From: JBMNQI01 sp050944055
GTDB lineage: Bacteria > Bacillota > Clostridia > Oscillospirales > Oscillospiraceae
Assembly (NCBI GenBank): GCA_050944055.1
Contig: JBMNQI010000060.1
Span: forward strand, 1-13,331
Length of the DNA stretch: 13,331 nucleotides
Direction: 5' to 3'
Made by a program: the position numbers and the translations under genes. Positions 6,654 to 13,331 of this stretch are shown here, one piece after another. The number at the start of each line of letters is the position of its first letter. Position 1 is the first letter of the stretch. The notes under the pieces were generated by a model. That model saw nothing but the letters and a program-made list of their open reading frames with translations. It searched no databases and had not been told where the DNA came from.

Positions 6654-8513
6654 ATGATATCATTCGCCATAATATTCCCCGTCCTTTTGCTGGCGGGGAT
6701 AATTTGGTTCTTTGTGAGATGGCTTCGGGCGGAACTCTCCGGCGGAAACGAAGGCCTTCTCCTTGAGCCCGGATATGGAAGGCGCCTGCACCCGGATCGT
6801 ATCCATTTCAGGATGGATTCCGGCGACATTCTGCCGGTTATTGTTATTACGGCAATCATGGCCTTCGTTTCTTTCCTGGGGCTCGGTTCGCATGAAGCGC
6901 CCGAGAGCTTCTTCAGGTTTACGGACAGCAGCTCCTACACGATAGACCTGAAAAGAGGCCGGACAGTAACGGGTTTTGAATATTACACGGGTTTATGGGA
7001 AGGAAAATACACCGTCGAGCTCTCATCCGACGGCTACAGCTGGTTTGCTCCCTATAAAACGGAGCAGAGCTACGCCGAGCTGTTTCGCTGGATAGTCTCC
7101 GAACCGGCTGAAGAAAACGGCAGCCTGGTGTTTGAAAACTGCCGATATGTAAAGATCTCGGCTGAAAACTGTCCCATCGAGCTTGGCGAAATCGCTATAC
7201 TGGGCGAGGACGGAAAGCCTCTCGACCCTGCCGGATTTAAGTATCCGGACAGTATTTCCGCCCTGTTTGACGAACAGGATATTGTTCCCGCCGAACCGGA
7301 TTATTTAAACGGCACTTATTTTGATGAAATATACCACGCCCGCACCGCCTATGAACATTTTAAGGGCGTTAAGCCATATGAGATATCCCACCCCCCTCTC
7401 GGCAAACTGATAATAATGGTCGGCATCTGGCTGTTCGGCATGAACCCATTCGGCTGGCGCGTAATGGGAACGCTGTTCGGCGTTGTGCTTATACCTGTTT
7501 TTTACGCTTTACTCAAACGCATGTTTGGCCGGCGCTCAGTCGCTGTTTTCGGAACGCTGCTTATTTCATTTGAATTCATGCGTTTTACACAGTCGCGGAT
7601 AGCCACGCTCGACACCTTCGCCGAATTGTTTATTCTGCTCATGTACCTTTTCATGTACCGCTGGTACACGTCCGACTATGAATCTCCCTTCAGGAAGACG
7701 GCATCGTCCCTCGCGCTGTCGGGCCTCTTTTTCGGCCTGGGAGCCGCTACAAAATGGACTGCTGTTTACGCCGGCGCCGGGCTTTTTATTATTTTTGTCC
7801 TCACGCTTGCGCTCAGATTCCGCTATCTGAGAAGGACTGACCGAAAACACGAGTTTTGGCCGTTTCTTATTAAGTCGCTTTTACTGGCGTTTCTTATGTT
7901 CATTGTTGTACCTGCGGCGATATATTGCCTGACGTACATCGCTTATGCGGTAAACGGCGAAAAGTTTACGCTCTCAATCGTCCTTGAAAACCAGAAATAT
8001 ATGTTCAACTACCACTCCGGAGTTTCACAGGATCACCCGTACGCCTCGCGCTGGTATATGTGGATTGCCGACGCACGGCCGATACTCTATTATCTCAACT
8101 ATATAAGCGATAATATAAGGTCAAGCTTCGCGGCTTTCAACAACCCGCTTCTAAGCTGGTCGGGCCTGATCGCGCAAATCTCACTGTGCGCGCTTTTTCC
8201 CAGAATACGCGATAAGCGTATATTATTTCTGACAGTAGGCTATCTTGCGCAGATCGTACCCTGGATTTTTATATCGCGCACTACATTCGCCTACCATTAC
8301 TATCCGAGCATGCTCTTCCTTATTCTCGCGATCTGCTATGTGGCGGACAGGCTCGAATCTCTTAACGTCCCGTACCACCGCGCGGCGATGTGGGGATTTG
8401 GGGCGGTCGCAGGCATGCTTTTCTGCCTTTTCTACCCAGTTCTCTCAGGCGTGCCGGTTTCAGAATTATATGCAAATATTTTCCTTCGCTGGTTTCCGAG
8501 CTGGCCGTTTTAA
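6654..8513 (+). CDS. PMT-family (GT39) membrane mannosyltransferase with an inserted extracytoplasmic beta-sandwich-like domain
   Basis: The 619-residue polytopic membrane protein resembles dolichyl/polyprenyl-phosphate-mannose:protein O-mannosyltransferases, which transfer mannose from a lipid carrier to Ser/Thr of exported proteins. Family motifs are TYFDEIYHARTAYEH (221-235, with the catalytic-type Asp-Glu pair at 224-225), HPPLGK (246-251), RIATLDT (315-321), the loop FNYHSGVSQDHPYASRWYMW (451-470) and the C-terminal LRWFPSWPF. Two N-terminal membrane segments (about 4-22 and 58-78) flank a cytoplasmic stretch. Between the second segment and the Asp-Glu motif lies a soluble region (about 82-195) with IDLKRGRTVTGFEYYTGLWEGKYTVELSSDGYSW and YVKISA, resembling F5/8-type-C (discoidin) sugar-binding domains. 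The start is 3 nt after dnaJ with only a weak AAGGCCAGG upstream, suggesting translational coupling. The acceptor could be protein, lipid or wall polymer. Confidence 0.85.
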   Translation: MISFAIIFPVLLLAGIIWFFVRWLRAELSGGNEGLLLEPGYGRRLHPDRIHFRMDSGDILPVIVITAIMAFVSFLGLGSHEAPESFFRFTDSSSYTIDLKRGRTVTGFEYYTGLWEGKYTVELSSDGYSWFAPYKTEQSYAELFRWIVSEPAEENGSLVFENCRYVKISAENCPIELGEIAILGEDGKPLDPAGFKYPDSISALFDEQDIVPAEPDYLNGTYFDEIYHARTAYEHFKGVKPYEISHPPLGKLIIMVGIWLFGMNPFGWRVMGTLFGVVLIPVFYALLKRMFGRRSVAVFGTLLISFEFMRFTQSRIATLDTFAELFILLMYLFMYRWYTSDYESPFRKTASSLALSGLFFGLGAATKWTAVYAGAGLFIIFVLTLALRFRYLRRTDRKHEFWPFLIKSLLLAFLMFIVVPAAIYCLTYIAYAVNGEKFTLSIVLENQKYMFNYHSGVSQDHPYASRWYMWIADARPILYYLNYISDNIRSSFAAFNNPLLSWSGLIAQISLCALFPRIRDKRILFLTVGYLAQIVPWIFISRTTFAYHYYPSMLFLILAICYVADRLESLNVPYHRAAMWGFGAVAGMLFCLFYPVLSGVPVSELYANIFLRWFPSWPF

Positions 8514-8536
8514 CACTTAAAAAGCTGGAGGAATCA

Positions 8537-9340
8537 ATGTACTACGCAGACTACCATATGCATTCAAATAACTCGACTGACGCCCGCGATACTATGACAG
8601 ATATGGCCAGGGCTTCCGCCGATTTTGGCCTGTCAGAAATATGCTTCACCGACCACTGCGATCTATTAACGGACGAGCTTGTGGTTTTGAATGATTTTTC
8701 GCTCGAACCACTGCGCGAGCAATACAAGGCGGCTCTACTGACCTGCGGGTCGCGAATAAAGATCAAATTCGGCCTTGAGCTTGGCCAGCCGCTTTCAAAT
8801 CCGGAGCTGGCGGATAAGCTTGTAAATTCTGATGACCTGGATTTCATAATCGGCTCCATACATGTTCTGCCCGAACTCGGGGACTGCTATTATATGGAAT
8901 ACGATTCGCCTGAGCAATGCTCGTTCATCATTTCCCGGTATCTTGACGAGGTGGAGGCTTTGGCCAAATGGGGTAATTTTGACGTTCTCGGCCATCTGAC
9001 ATATCCCATTCGCTATATGCACAGGAAAGGCATAAAAATGGATTTCTCAGCTTTTACCGACAGGGTCCGCAGCCTTTACCGCCTGCTGATTGAGAGCGGG
9101 ATGGGAATAGAGCTTAACATGTCAAATCTTAAACGGCCCGGTGGGGAAACAATGCCGGATCTTAATCTGCTTAAGCTGTATAAGGACTGCGGCGGCGAGA
9201 TAATAACCGTAGGCTCGGATGCGCACCGGGCGGATGACGCGGGCGCTTTCGTGCCTCGCGGCTGCGACCTTTTAGGCTATGCGGGATTCAGATACTACTG
9301 TGTTTATGATCACCGGAAACCAGAATTTATAAAAATATAG
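8537..9340 (+). CDS. PHP-domain phosphoesterase, histidinol-phosphatase (HisJ/HisK) type
   Basis: The 267-residue product has the metal-binding signature of the PHP superfamily: H7-x-H9 in DYHMHSNNS, TDHCD (38-42), E81 in GLELGQP, H109 in IGSIHVLP, H153 in VLGHLTYPIRY, and D228-x-H230 in VGSDAHRADD. This set holds a trinuclear metal site in HisJ-type enzymes, which remove phosphate from L-histidinol phosphate in histidine synthesis. The length fits that family. No other his gene is nearby, so a different small phosphate ester may be the substrate. The frame stays open upstream to 8390, but that part overlaps the mannosyltransferase gene. The ATG at 8537 has GGAGG at 8527-8531 and starts directly with the PHP fold. 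It lies 23 nt after the upstream gene and 10 nt before rpiB, so co-transcription is likely. Confidence 0.85.
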   Translation: MYYADYHMHSNNSTDARDTMTDMARASADFGLSEICFTDHCDLLTDELVVLNDFSLEPLREQYKAALLTCGSRIKIKFGLELGQPLSNPELADKLVNSDDLDFIIGSIHVLPELGDCYYMEYDSPEQCSFIISRYLDEVEALAKWGNFDVLGHLTYPIRYMHRKGIKMDFSAFTDRVRSLYRLLIESGMGIELNMSNLKRPGGETMPDLNLLKLYKDCGGEIITVGSDAHRADDAGAFVPRGCDLLGYAGFRYYCVYDHRKPEFIKI

Positions 9341-9350
9341 GAGGATAATA

Positions 9351-9788
9351 ATGCTTGCAATCGGCTGCGACCATGGAGGCTTCGCTCTAAAAAACGAAAT
9401 AAAAAAATATCTGGATGCCAGTAATATTGAATACCGTGATTTCGGCACATTTTCAGACGAGAGCTGCGATTATCCAGATTTCGCCGAAAAAGCAGCGCGG
9501 GCCGTAGCGTCCGGCGAATGCGAGCGTGGCCTGCTCTTCTGCGGCACCGGAATAGGAATATCTATCGCGGCAAATAAGGTCCGCGGCATCCGGGCGGCCG
9601 TATGCTCAGACTGCTATTCCGCGGAAATGTCGCGAAGGCACAATGACGCCAATATACTCTGCCTTGGAGGGCGCGTTGTCGGAGCCGGCCTGGCGGAAAA
9701 AATCGTGGAGGTCTTCCTGAATTCTGAGTTTGAGGGCGGCCGCCACGCGCGGCGCGTTGAAAAGATTATGGCGATTGAAAACAAATAA
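9351..9788 (+). CDS. rpiB: Ribose-5-phosphate isomerase B (RpiB/LacAB family)
   Basis: RpiB interconverts ribose 5-phosphate and ribulose 5-phosphate in the pentose phosphate pathway. The 145-residue product shows the family pattern throughout: IGCDHGGFALK (4-14), YPDFAEKAA (41-49), the active-site loop FCGTGIGISIAANKVRGIRAA (63-83) with the proton-abstracting cysteine at C64, SRRHNDANILCLGGR (94-108) and GGRHARRV near the C-terminus. Length and motifs match RpiB rather than the lactose-operon LacA/LacB pair, which occur as two adjacent genes; only one copy is present here. An allose-6-phosphate isomerase activity is a lesser possibility. AGGAGG at 9339-9344 overlaps the TAG stop of the PHP gene, so translation of the two is closely linked. 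It is the last gene before a strong terminator. Confidence 0.93.
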   Translation: MLAIGCDHGGFALKNEIKKYLDASNIEYRDFGTFSDESCDYPDFAEKAARAVASGECERGLLFCGTGIGISIAANKVRGIRAAVCSDCYSAEMSRRHNDANILCLGGRVVGAGLAEKIVEVFLNSEFEGGRHARRVEKIMAIENK

Positions 9789-9823
9789 GAGATTTCCTGT
9801 AAACTGCATTTCTGATAACGAAG

Positions 9824-9865
9824 CCAGCTTGTTAAACGGTATACCATTTGACAAGCTGGTTTTTT
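9824..9865 (+). terminator. Strong intrinsic terminator ending the hrcA-rpiB gene array
   Basis: A long stem pairs CCAGCTTGTTAAACGGT (9824-9840) with ACCATTTGACAAGCTGG (9843-9859). There is one G-T wobble and one C-A mismatch, and the outer 9 bp are perfect. Six T residues follow at once (9860-9865). It lies 35 nt after the rpiB stop codon. It is the first convincing rho-independent terminator after the hrcA promoter, which supports read-through across all seven genes. Confidence 0.92.
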
Positions 9866-9897
9866 ATTGCAGATATGCAAGAAGCGGCCATAACCAA

Positions 9898-9933
9898 AGT
9901 TCTTGCCGCCTGAGACAGCTGGCGGCAAGAACT
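9898..9933 (-). terminator. Hairpin between convergent genes, possible terminator for the solute-binding protein
   Basis: AGTTCTTGCCGCC (9898-9910) and GGCGGCAAGAACT (9921-9933) form a perfect 13-bp stem with a 10-base loop. On the minus strand it lies 66 nt past the stop of the solute-binding protein gene and is followed by only a short T-rich stretch (TTGGTTATG). It could act in both directions as a barrier between the convergent transcripts. A second, weak A/T hairpin with a T7 run on the minus strand lies at 9960-9981. Confidence 0.55.
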
Positions 9934-9999
9934 CATGTCTTATAGTTTTACTTTATCATAAAAAAACAGGATTGTGTTTTTGCCGGTTCGTGTGCCTTA

Positions 10000-11085
10000 T
10001 TAATCGTTAAAGTAGGCGGGAAGCTCCCAGCCCCAGGAATTTATTGTATAGAGGTCGTCATACATCCAGTAAGGCGGATCGACCTTTTCTATCAGCAGCT
10101 TGTATGAAACCTCGTTGAGCTGGATACCGGGGTCGGGCCCGCCGTATGACAGCGAACCGCGCAGACAGCTGCTCGCCGGATCAGCACCCGACTGTTCTAT
10201 AAGCTCCAGTGTCGCCGCTGTTTGGCCGACGCCTATAACGCAGAATTCCTCAATATTGAAATCCGGACGCTGAATTATGTAGTTATTAGCGCCCATACCC
10301 GGATCAATTTCATACGTCAGAAACAGCCGGATATTAGGGTTATATGTAAGAGCGTTCTCGGCAAACGTAAATCCCGCTTCGGGAGTGGGCGCGAGCTGTA
10401 CTTCCTGATAGTCGACAAAAGTCTTTTCTCCCGCGTCAATTGTTTCAAGAAATCCTGCGGAACGCTTTAGCGCATCGGATGTGCTCGTTGCGGTTAGTAC
10501 GGCAACCGGGAGACTGTCCGCTCCGGCGTCTTCATAGTTTTTTTCTGCCCAGTCAATCAGCATCAGAGCCGCCGCTTCTCCGGTTTCTCTGAAATCAGCG
10601 ATCAAACCACCCGATATCTCGTAATCCGGCCATACTCCGAGCATTATGACAAAGCAACCCTCTTCAATACAGCGGAGCGTAATGTCCTTGCAGGATTCAA
10701 CATCCATCGCTACATTCAATATGAGGTCGGCGCCCATTTGCAGGTAGTTTTCCATAATGGTGATATACTTGGCATTATCATACTCGGCGCCTATAAGCTG
10801 CGTAGTGCAGCCCCATTCCTCAACTCTTCTGCAGTACGATTCGAGCATATTCCTCAGCCATTCGCCATCAAGTCCTGGGCAGACTACACCAACAAACATC
10901 CTCTCATCTTCGGCAGGCTCTTCAGCGGGTTTCTCAGTTATTTCGGCAGATTTTTCAGCGGGTTTTTCAGTAGCAAACTGCGTGGTTTCCGTCTCTTTTG
11001 GGGCTTCATCTTTACTGCAGGAGGTTATTAATAACAGTGCTATAATCGCAAGTATTGCTATGGTAATAGATAATACTTTTTTCAT
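10000..11085 (-). CDS. Solute-binding lipoprotein, sugar-type periplasmic-binding fold
   Basis: The 361-residue product begins with a lipoprotein signal: MKK, a hydrophobic core, then L-I-T-S-C with the lipid-modified cysteine at C23. A Pro/Glu/Lys linker follows (24-61), containing two EKPAE-type repeats; the DNA repeats an 18-base unit with one change at 10921-10938 and 10954-10971. The mature domain (62-361) starts RMFVGVVCPGLDGEWLRNML and contains MENYLQMGADLILNVAMD and GGLIADFRETGEAAALMLIDWA. These are patterns of the sugar-binding Peripla_BP_4 group, which fold as two Rossmann-like lobes closing on a ligand. No ABC permease, ATPase or sensor kinase gene is adjacent, so the partner and ligand are unknown. 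GGGAGG at 11098-11093 supports the start. It is convergent to rpiB and divergent from the flavin oxidoreductase gene. Confidence 0.85.
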   Translation of the reverse strand: MKKVLSITIAILAIIALLLITSCSKDEAPKETETTQFATEKPAEKSAEITEKPAEEPAEDERMFVGVVCPGLDGEWLRNMLESYCRRVEEWGCTTQLIGAEYDNAKYITIMENYLQMGADLILNVAMDVESCKDITLRCIEEGCFVIMLGVWPDYEISGGLIADFRETGEAAALMLIDWAEKNYEDAGADSLPVAVLTATSTSDALKRSAGFLETIDAGEKTFVDYQEVQLAPTPEAGFTFAENALTYNPNIRLFLTYEIDPGMGANNYIIQRPDFNIEEFCVIGVGQTAATLELIEQSGADPASSCLRGSLSYGGPDPGIQLNEVSYKLLIEKVDPPYWMYDDLYTINSWGWELPAYFND

Positions 11086-11224
11086 GTCTTAGCCTCCCTT
11101 ACTATATTAATGCACATTAAATAATAATATCTGCTATTCTTATTTATATAGTTTAATAATATAGTTTTCATTCTGGTTTGGGCTTTTATCGTATTAATAT
11201 GCAAAAACATCATGCTATCACTTT

Positions 11225-11238
11225 ACATTTTAAAATGT
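11225..11238. promoter_or_regulatory. 14-bp perfect palindrome in the divergent intergenic region, possible operator
   Basis: ACATTTTAAAATGT (11225-11238) lies between the divergently transcribed solute-binding protein and flavin oxidoreductase genes, about 55 bp upstream of the predicted promoter of the latter. Symmetry and position fit a repressor or activator site. The 262-nt intergenic region is strongly A+T rich, which raises the chance of such palindromes. No clear promoter for the minus-strand gene could be picked out. Confidence 0.25.
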
Positions 11239-11280
11239 TTGTGCTATTGTCTGAAACAAGGTAATTACTAATAAATTATT

Positions 11281-11309
11281 TTGAGTATATTTTACTATTA
11301 TCATATAAT
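11281..11309 (+). promoter_or_regulatory. Sigma-A promoter of the flavin oxidoreductase gene
   Basis: TTGAGT (11281-11286) is followed after exactly 17 bases by a perfect TATAAT (11304-11309). Transcription would start near 11316, leaving a leader of about 30 nt with GGGG (11337-11340) as the ribosome binding element. Confidence 0.65.
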
Positions 11310-11347
11310 TTGCACTAATTACATCATATATAAAACGGGGTATGAGT

Positions 11348-13297
11348 ATGAGAAATAATTATCCTCACATATTTCAGCCTATCAGGCTTGGTCACCTGAC
11401 GCTAAAAAACAGAATACAGGCTGCGCCGAACATAATACTGCGGACTGTTGGTCTTGAGCCTATTGACGATTTTTACGGGTTTTTAACTGCCAAAGCCCGA
11501 GGCGGGGCGGCTGAGGTTATAGTCGGCGACTTCCCGGTTGATCTGGAGATTGCGCCCTCTCACCTTGAATCGCTGGTATTTGACGACGAAATAATCGCTG
11601 AAATGGCCAAAACGGCCGACGCCATACATAGGGGAGGCGCCGTTGCGACGATTGAGCTTATTTTTGCAGGAGCGCAGGCAAGGCCTCCTATTATCAAAAG
11701 AATGCTCGGCTGGCCTAAGCCTCTCGGGCCGCACGCATTTACTCGTTCGACAGACGGAGCGAAAGTTGAAGAGCTCACGGAGGAAATGCTTCTTAAAATA
11801 ATTGAAAACGCGGCTGCGGTCTGCTCGGCGTTTAAAAAAGCGGGATTTGACGGCGTTCTGGTGCACGGGGCGCACTCCTGGCTTATAAACGAGTTCTTCT
11901 CACCATTGTGGAACCACCGGGCCGACCGCTGGGGCGGTTCCTTCCTTAACCGTGCGCGCCTGCCTGTTTTAATGGTTAAGTCTATCAGGGAGGCCGTTGG
12001 GACGGATTTTATAATTGAATACCGAATAAACGGTTCGGACATGATGGATGGCGGCAATGGCGTTGAGGACGCTATTAGGCTTATATCCATGCTTGAGGAC
12101 TGGATAGACCTTGTGCAGGTATCGTCGGGGTCTCTGGGCCTGCCCGACTCATCTGTGGGGGACAATACTGCGCTGCAGCCGTATATGGGAAATGTGGAGC
12201 TTGCCGCCGAGATTAAGTCGGCAGGTTTTCCTGTGCCTGTCGCTGCAGTCGGGAGTATTATGGATCTTGATATGGCTGAAAGCGTATTAGCCGAGGGCAA
12301 GGCGGATATAGTGGCAATGGGGCGCGCATTTATAGCCGACCCGGATTTTATTTCGAAAACTCTTTCCGAACGTGAGGAAGAGATCATACCCTGTATGAGA
12401 TGCTACAATTGCATGAACGGCGAGAAGCCCGGTATTCCGCTTGAAGAGCAGCATTTTGAATGCGCGGCTAACCCCTTGACGGCCCGGTATTGTAAACCGA
12501 GTTTTTATCGTAAGTCGGATGCCCCTAAAAAGGTAATCATAGCCGGCGGGGGCCCGGGCGGAATGTATGCTGCAATTACCGCGGCCCGGCGAGGGCATGA
12601 CGTTACTCTTATTGAGGTCAGCGATCGACTCGGCGGCAACATTTCTTTCTGCGACCGTGACTCGGTTAAAACCGATCTTAGAAAGTATAAGGATTATCTT
12701 ATACGCAAAGTAAAGACGGAATGCCGCGTCATACTGAATACCGAGGTAGATCCGGAGCTTATAAAAGCGGCGAACGCCGATGCTGTGATCGCGGCGCTGG
12801 GCTCAGTACCAATAAATCCTGATATCCCCGGCATTAGCAAAGCCATACACGCTTTGGAGGTATACAAACCCACGGCCCGGTTAGGAGAGAAGGTCCTGAT
12901 AATCGGAGGCGGCCTTGTCGGCTGTGAGACCGCTATACATCTGGCCCGTACTGGGCACGAGGTAATGATAATTGAAATGCAGAATCAGCTTGCGCCAGAC
13001 GCTAACATAGGTTATGATCGGGGGCTTATGACGGCGCTGAAGCAGGAAAACATAAAAATCCTCACAAATACACGCTGTCTTGAGATACTGCCTTACGGCG
13101 TACGCTCCAAAACCGGCGGCGCTCCGGTCACTCTTCACGAAGCCGACAGCGTTGTATATGCCCTGGGAATGGAGCCCCGGGATTGGACCTTCCTTGAGCC
13201 CTGCGGCGTCCCTGTCTATCCGGTTGGCGATTGCAAAAAACCGCGTAAAGTAAAAGATGCCGTCTACGACGGTTTTTTCGCGGCGCTGGGTCTATAA
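11348..13297 (+). CDS. Old Yellow Enzyme/2,4-dienoyl-CoA reductase-like NADH:flavin oxidoreductase (FMN, 4Fe-4S, FAD)
   Basis: The 649-residue product has the three-part layout of FadH, enoate reductase and BaiCD/BaiH-type enzymes, which reduce activated C=C bonds with NAD(P)H electrons passed via FAD and a 4Fe-4S cluster to FMN. An N-terminal TIM barrel (about 5-345) starts IFQPIRLGHLTLKNRIQAAP and has GVLVHGAHSWLINEFFSP and NHRADRWGGSFLNRAR. Cluster cysteines follow at 349, 352, 355 and 372 (CMRCYNC, then C after 16 residues). The FAD-binding AGGGPGG lies at 399-405 and the NAD(P)H-binding IGGGLVG at 519-525. The position of the proton-donating Tyr196 of OYE1 (Tyr166 of FadH) is Trp178. An ATG at 11342 is also possible, but GGGG (11337-11340) is only 1 nt from it and 7 nt from 11348. 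The substrate is unknown; no fatty-acid or bile-acid genes adjoin it. Confidence 0.9.
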   Translation: MRNNYPHIFQPIRLGHLTLKNRIQAAPNIILRTVGLEPIDDFYGFLTAKARGGAAEVIVGDFPVDLEIAPSHLESLVFDDEIIAEMAKTADAIHRGGAVATIELIFAGAQARPPIIKRMLGWPKPLGPHAFTRSTDGAKVEELTEEMLLKIIENAAAVCSAFKKAGFDGVLVHGAHSWLINEFFSPLWNHRADRWGGSFLNRARLPVLMVKSIREAVGTDFIIEYRINGSDMMDGGNGVEDAIRLISMLEDWIDLVQVSSGSLGLPDSSVGDNTALQPYMGNVELAAEIKSAGFPVPVAAVGSIMDLDMAESVLAEGKADIVAMGRAFIADPDFISKTLSEREEEIIPCMRCYNCMNGEKPGIPLEEQHFECAANPLTARYCKPSFYRKSDAPKKVIIAGGGPGGMYAAITAARRGHDVTLIEVSDRLGGNISFCDRDSVKTDLRKYKDYLIRKVKTECRVILNTEVDPELIKAANADAVIAALGSVPINPDIPGISKAIHALEVYKPTARLGEKVLIIGGGLVGCETAIHLARTGHEVMIIEMQNQLAPDANIGYDRGLMTALKQENIKILTNTRCLEILPYGVRSKTGGAPVTLHEADSVVYALGMEPRDWTFLEPCGVPVYPVGDCKKPRKVKDAVYDGFFAALGL

Positions 13298-13304
13298 GAA
13301 ACGA

Positions 13305-13328
13305 ACCGGGCTTTTCAACCCGCCCGGT
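13305..13328 (+). terminator. Terminator-like hairpin after the flavin oxidoreductase gene
   Basis: ACCGGGC (13305-13311) and GCCCGGT (13322-13328) form a 7-bp GC-rich stem with a 10-base loop starting 7 nt after the stop codon. The window ends three bases later, so any T-run cannot be seen. Confidence 0.55.
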
Positions 13329-13331
13329 CCT

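Noticed and set aside
8390..8536. Upstream extension of the PHP gene
   Set aside because: It would overlap the C-terminal coding part of the mannosyltransferase in another frame; the ATG at 8537 has a strong GGAGG and begins directly with the PHP fold.
9960..9981. A/T hairpin AAAAACA/TGTTTTT as the main terminator of the solute-binding protein gene
   Set aside because: The stem is nearly all A-T and its T-run is part of the stem, so it is weak; the GC-rich hairpin at 9898-9933 is the better candidate.
10921..10971. Two near-identical 18-base units 33 bases apart as a CRISPR or regulatory repeat
   Set aside because: They are in frame and encode the repetitive EKPAE linker of the lipoprotein; only two copies exist.
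11560..12387. 275-codon minus-strand frame inside the flavin oxidoreductase gene
   Set aside because: It is antisense to conserved TIM-barrel sequence, Ser/Ile/Ala rich, without motif or ribosome binding site.

Overview
The window looks like a chromosomal segment of a Gram-positive anaerobe of the class Clostridia (Bacillota). The evidence is the hrcA-grpE-dnaK-dnaJ order behind a perfect CIRCE operator, a DnaK with the short Gram-positive form of the ATPase domain, strong AGGAGG ribosome binding sites, sigma-A promoters, a lipoprotein-type solute-binding protein and an iron-sulfur flavin enoate-reductase-like enzyme typical of anaerobes. Genus cannot be fixed from this sequence alone.

Left part (1-1473, all genes on the minus strand): the first 41 codons of a lactate/malate dehydrogenase-like gene run off the left edge. 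A 415-nt gene-free gap follows, holding a GC-rich patch with nested complementary segments, a perfect 26-bp palindrome and a terminator-like hairpin. Then comes a LysR-type regulator.

Centre (1669-9865, plus strand): a divergent intergenic region carries a sigma-A promoter and a canonical CIRCE operator with an extra half-site. It drives hrcA, grpE, dnaK and dnaJ. With no visible terminator except an isolated hairpin between dnaK and dnaJ, the array continues directly into a PMT-family (GT39) membrane mannosyltransferase (3-nt gap after dnaJ), a PHP-family histidinol-phosphatase-like enzyme (23-nt gap) and rpiB (10-nt gap). It ends at a strong intrinsic terminator. The heat-shock module HrcA/GrpE/DnaK/DnaJ forms the chaperone machine and its repressor. 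The three downstream genes (surface glycosylation, phosphoester hydrolysis, pentose phosphate isomerisation) may be co-transcribed with it and so be partly heat-inducible.

Right part (9866-13331): convergent to rpiB is an orphan sugar-type solute-binding lipoprotein on the minus strand, with no ABC permease or ATPase beside it. Divergent from that is an Old Yellow Enzyme/dienoyl-CoA-reductase-like FMN/4Fe-4S/FAD oxidoreductase with its own sigma-A promoter and a hairpin at the right edge.

Most of the window is ordinary core genome. The items worth a second look are the extended heat-shock operon with a protein-mannosyltransferase-like gene, the third CIRCE half-site on the -10 element, the extracytoplasmic beta-sandwich-like insertion in the PMT protein, and the structured gap at 126-540. 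No CRISPR array, insertion sequence, tRNA or rRNA was seen.
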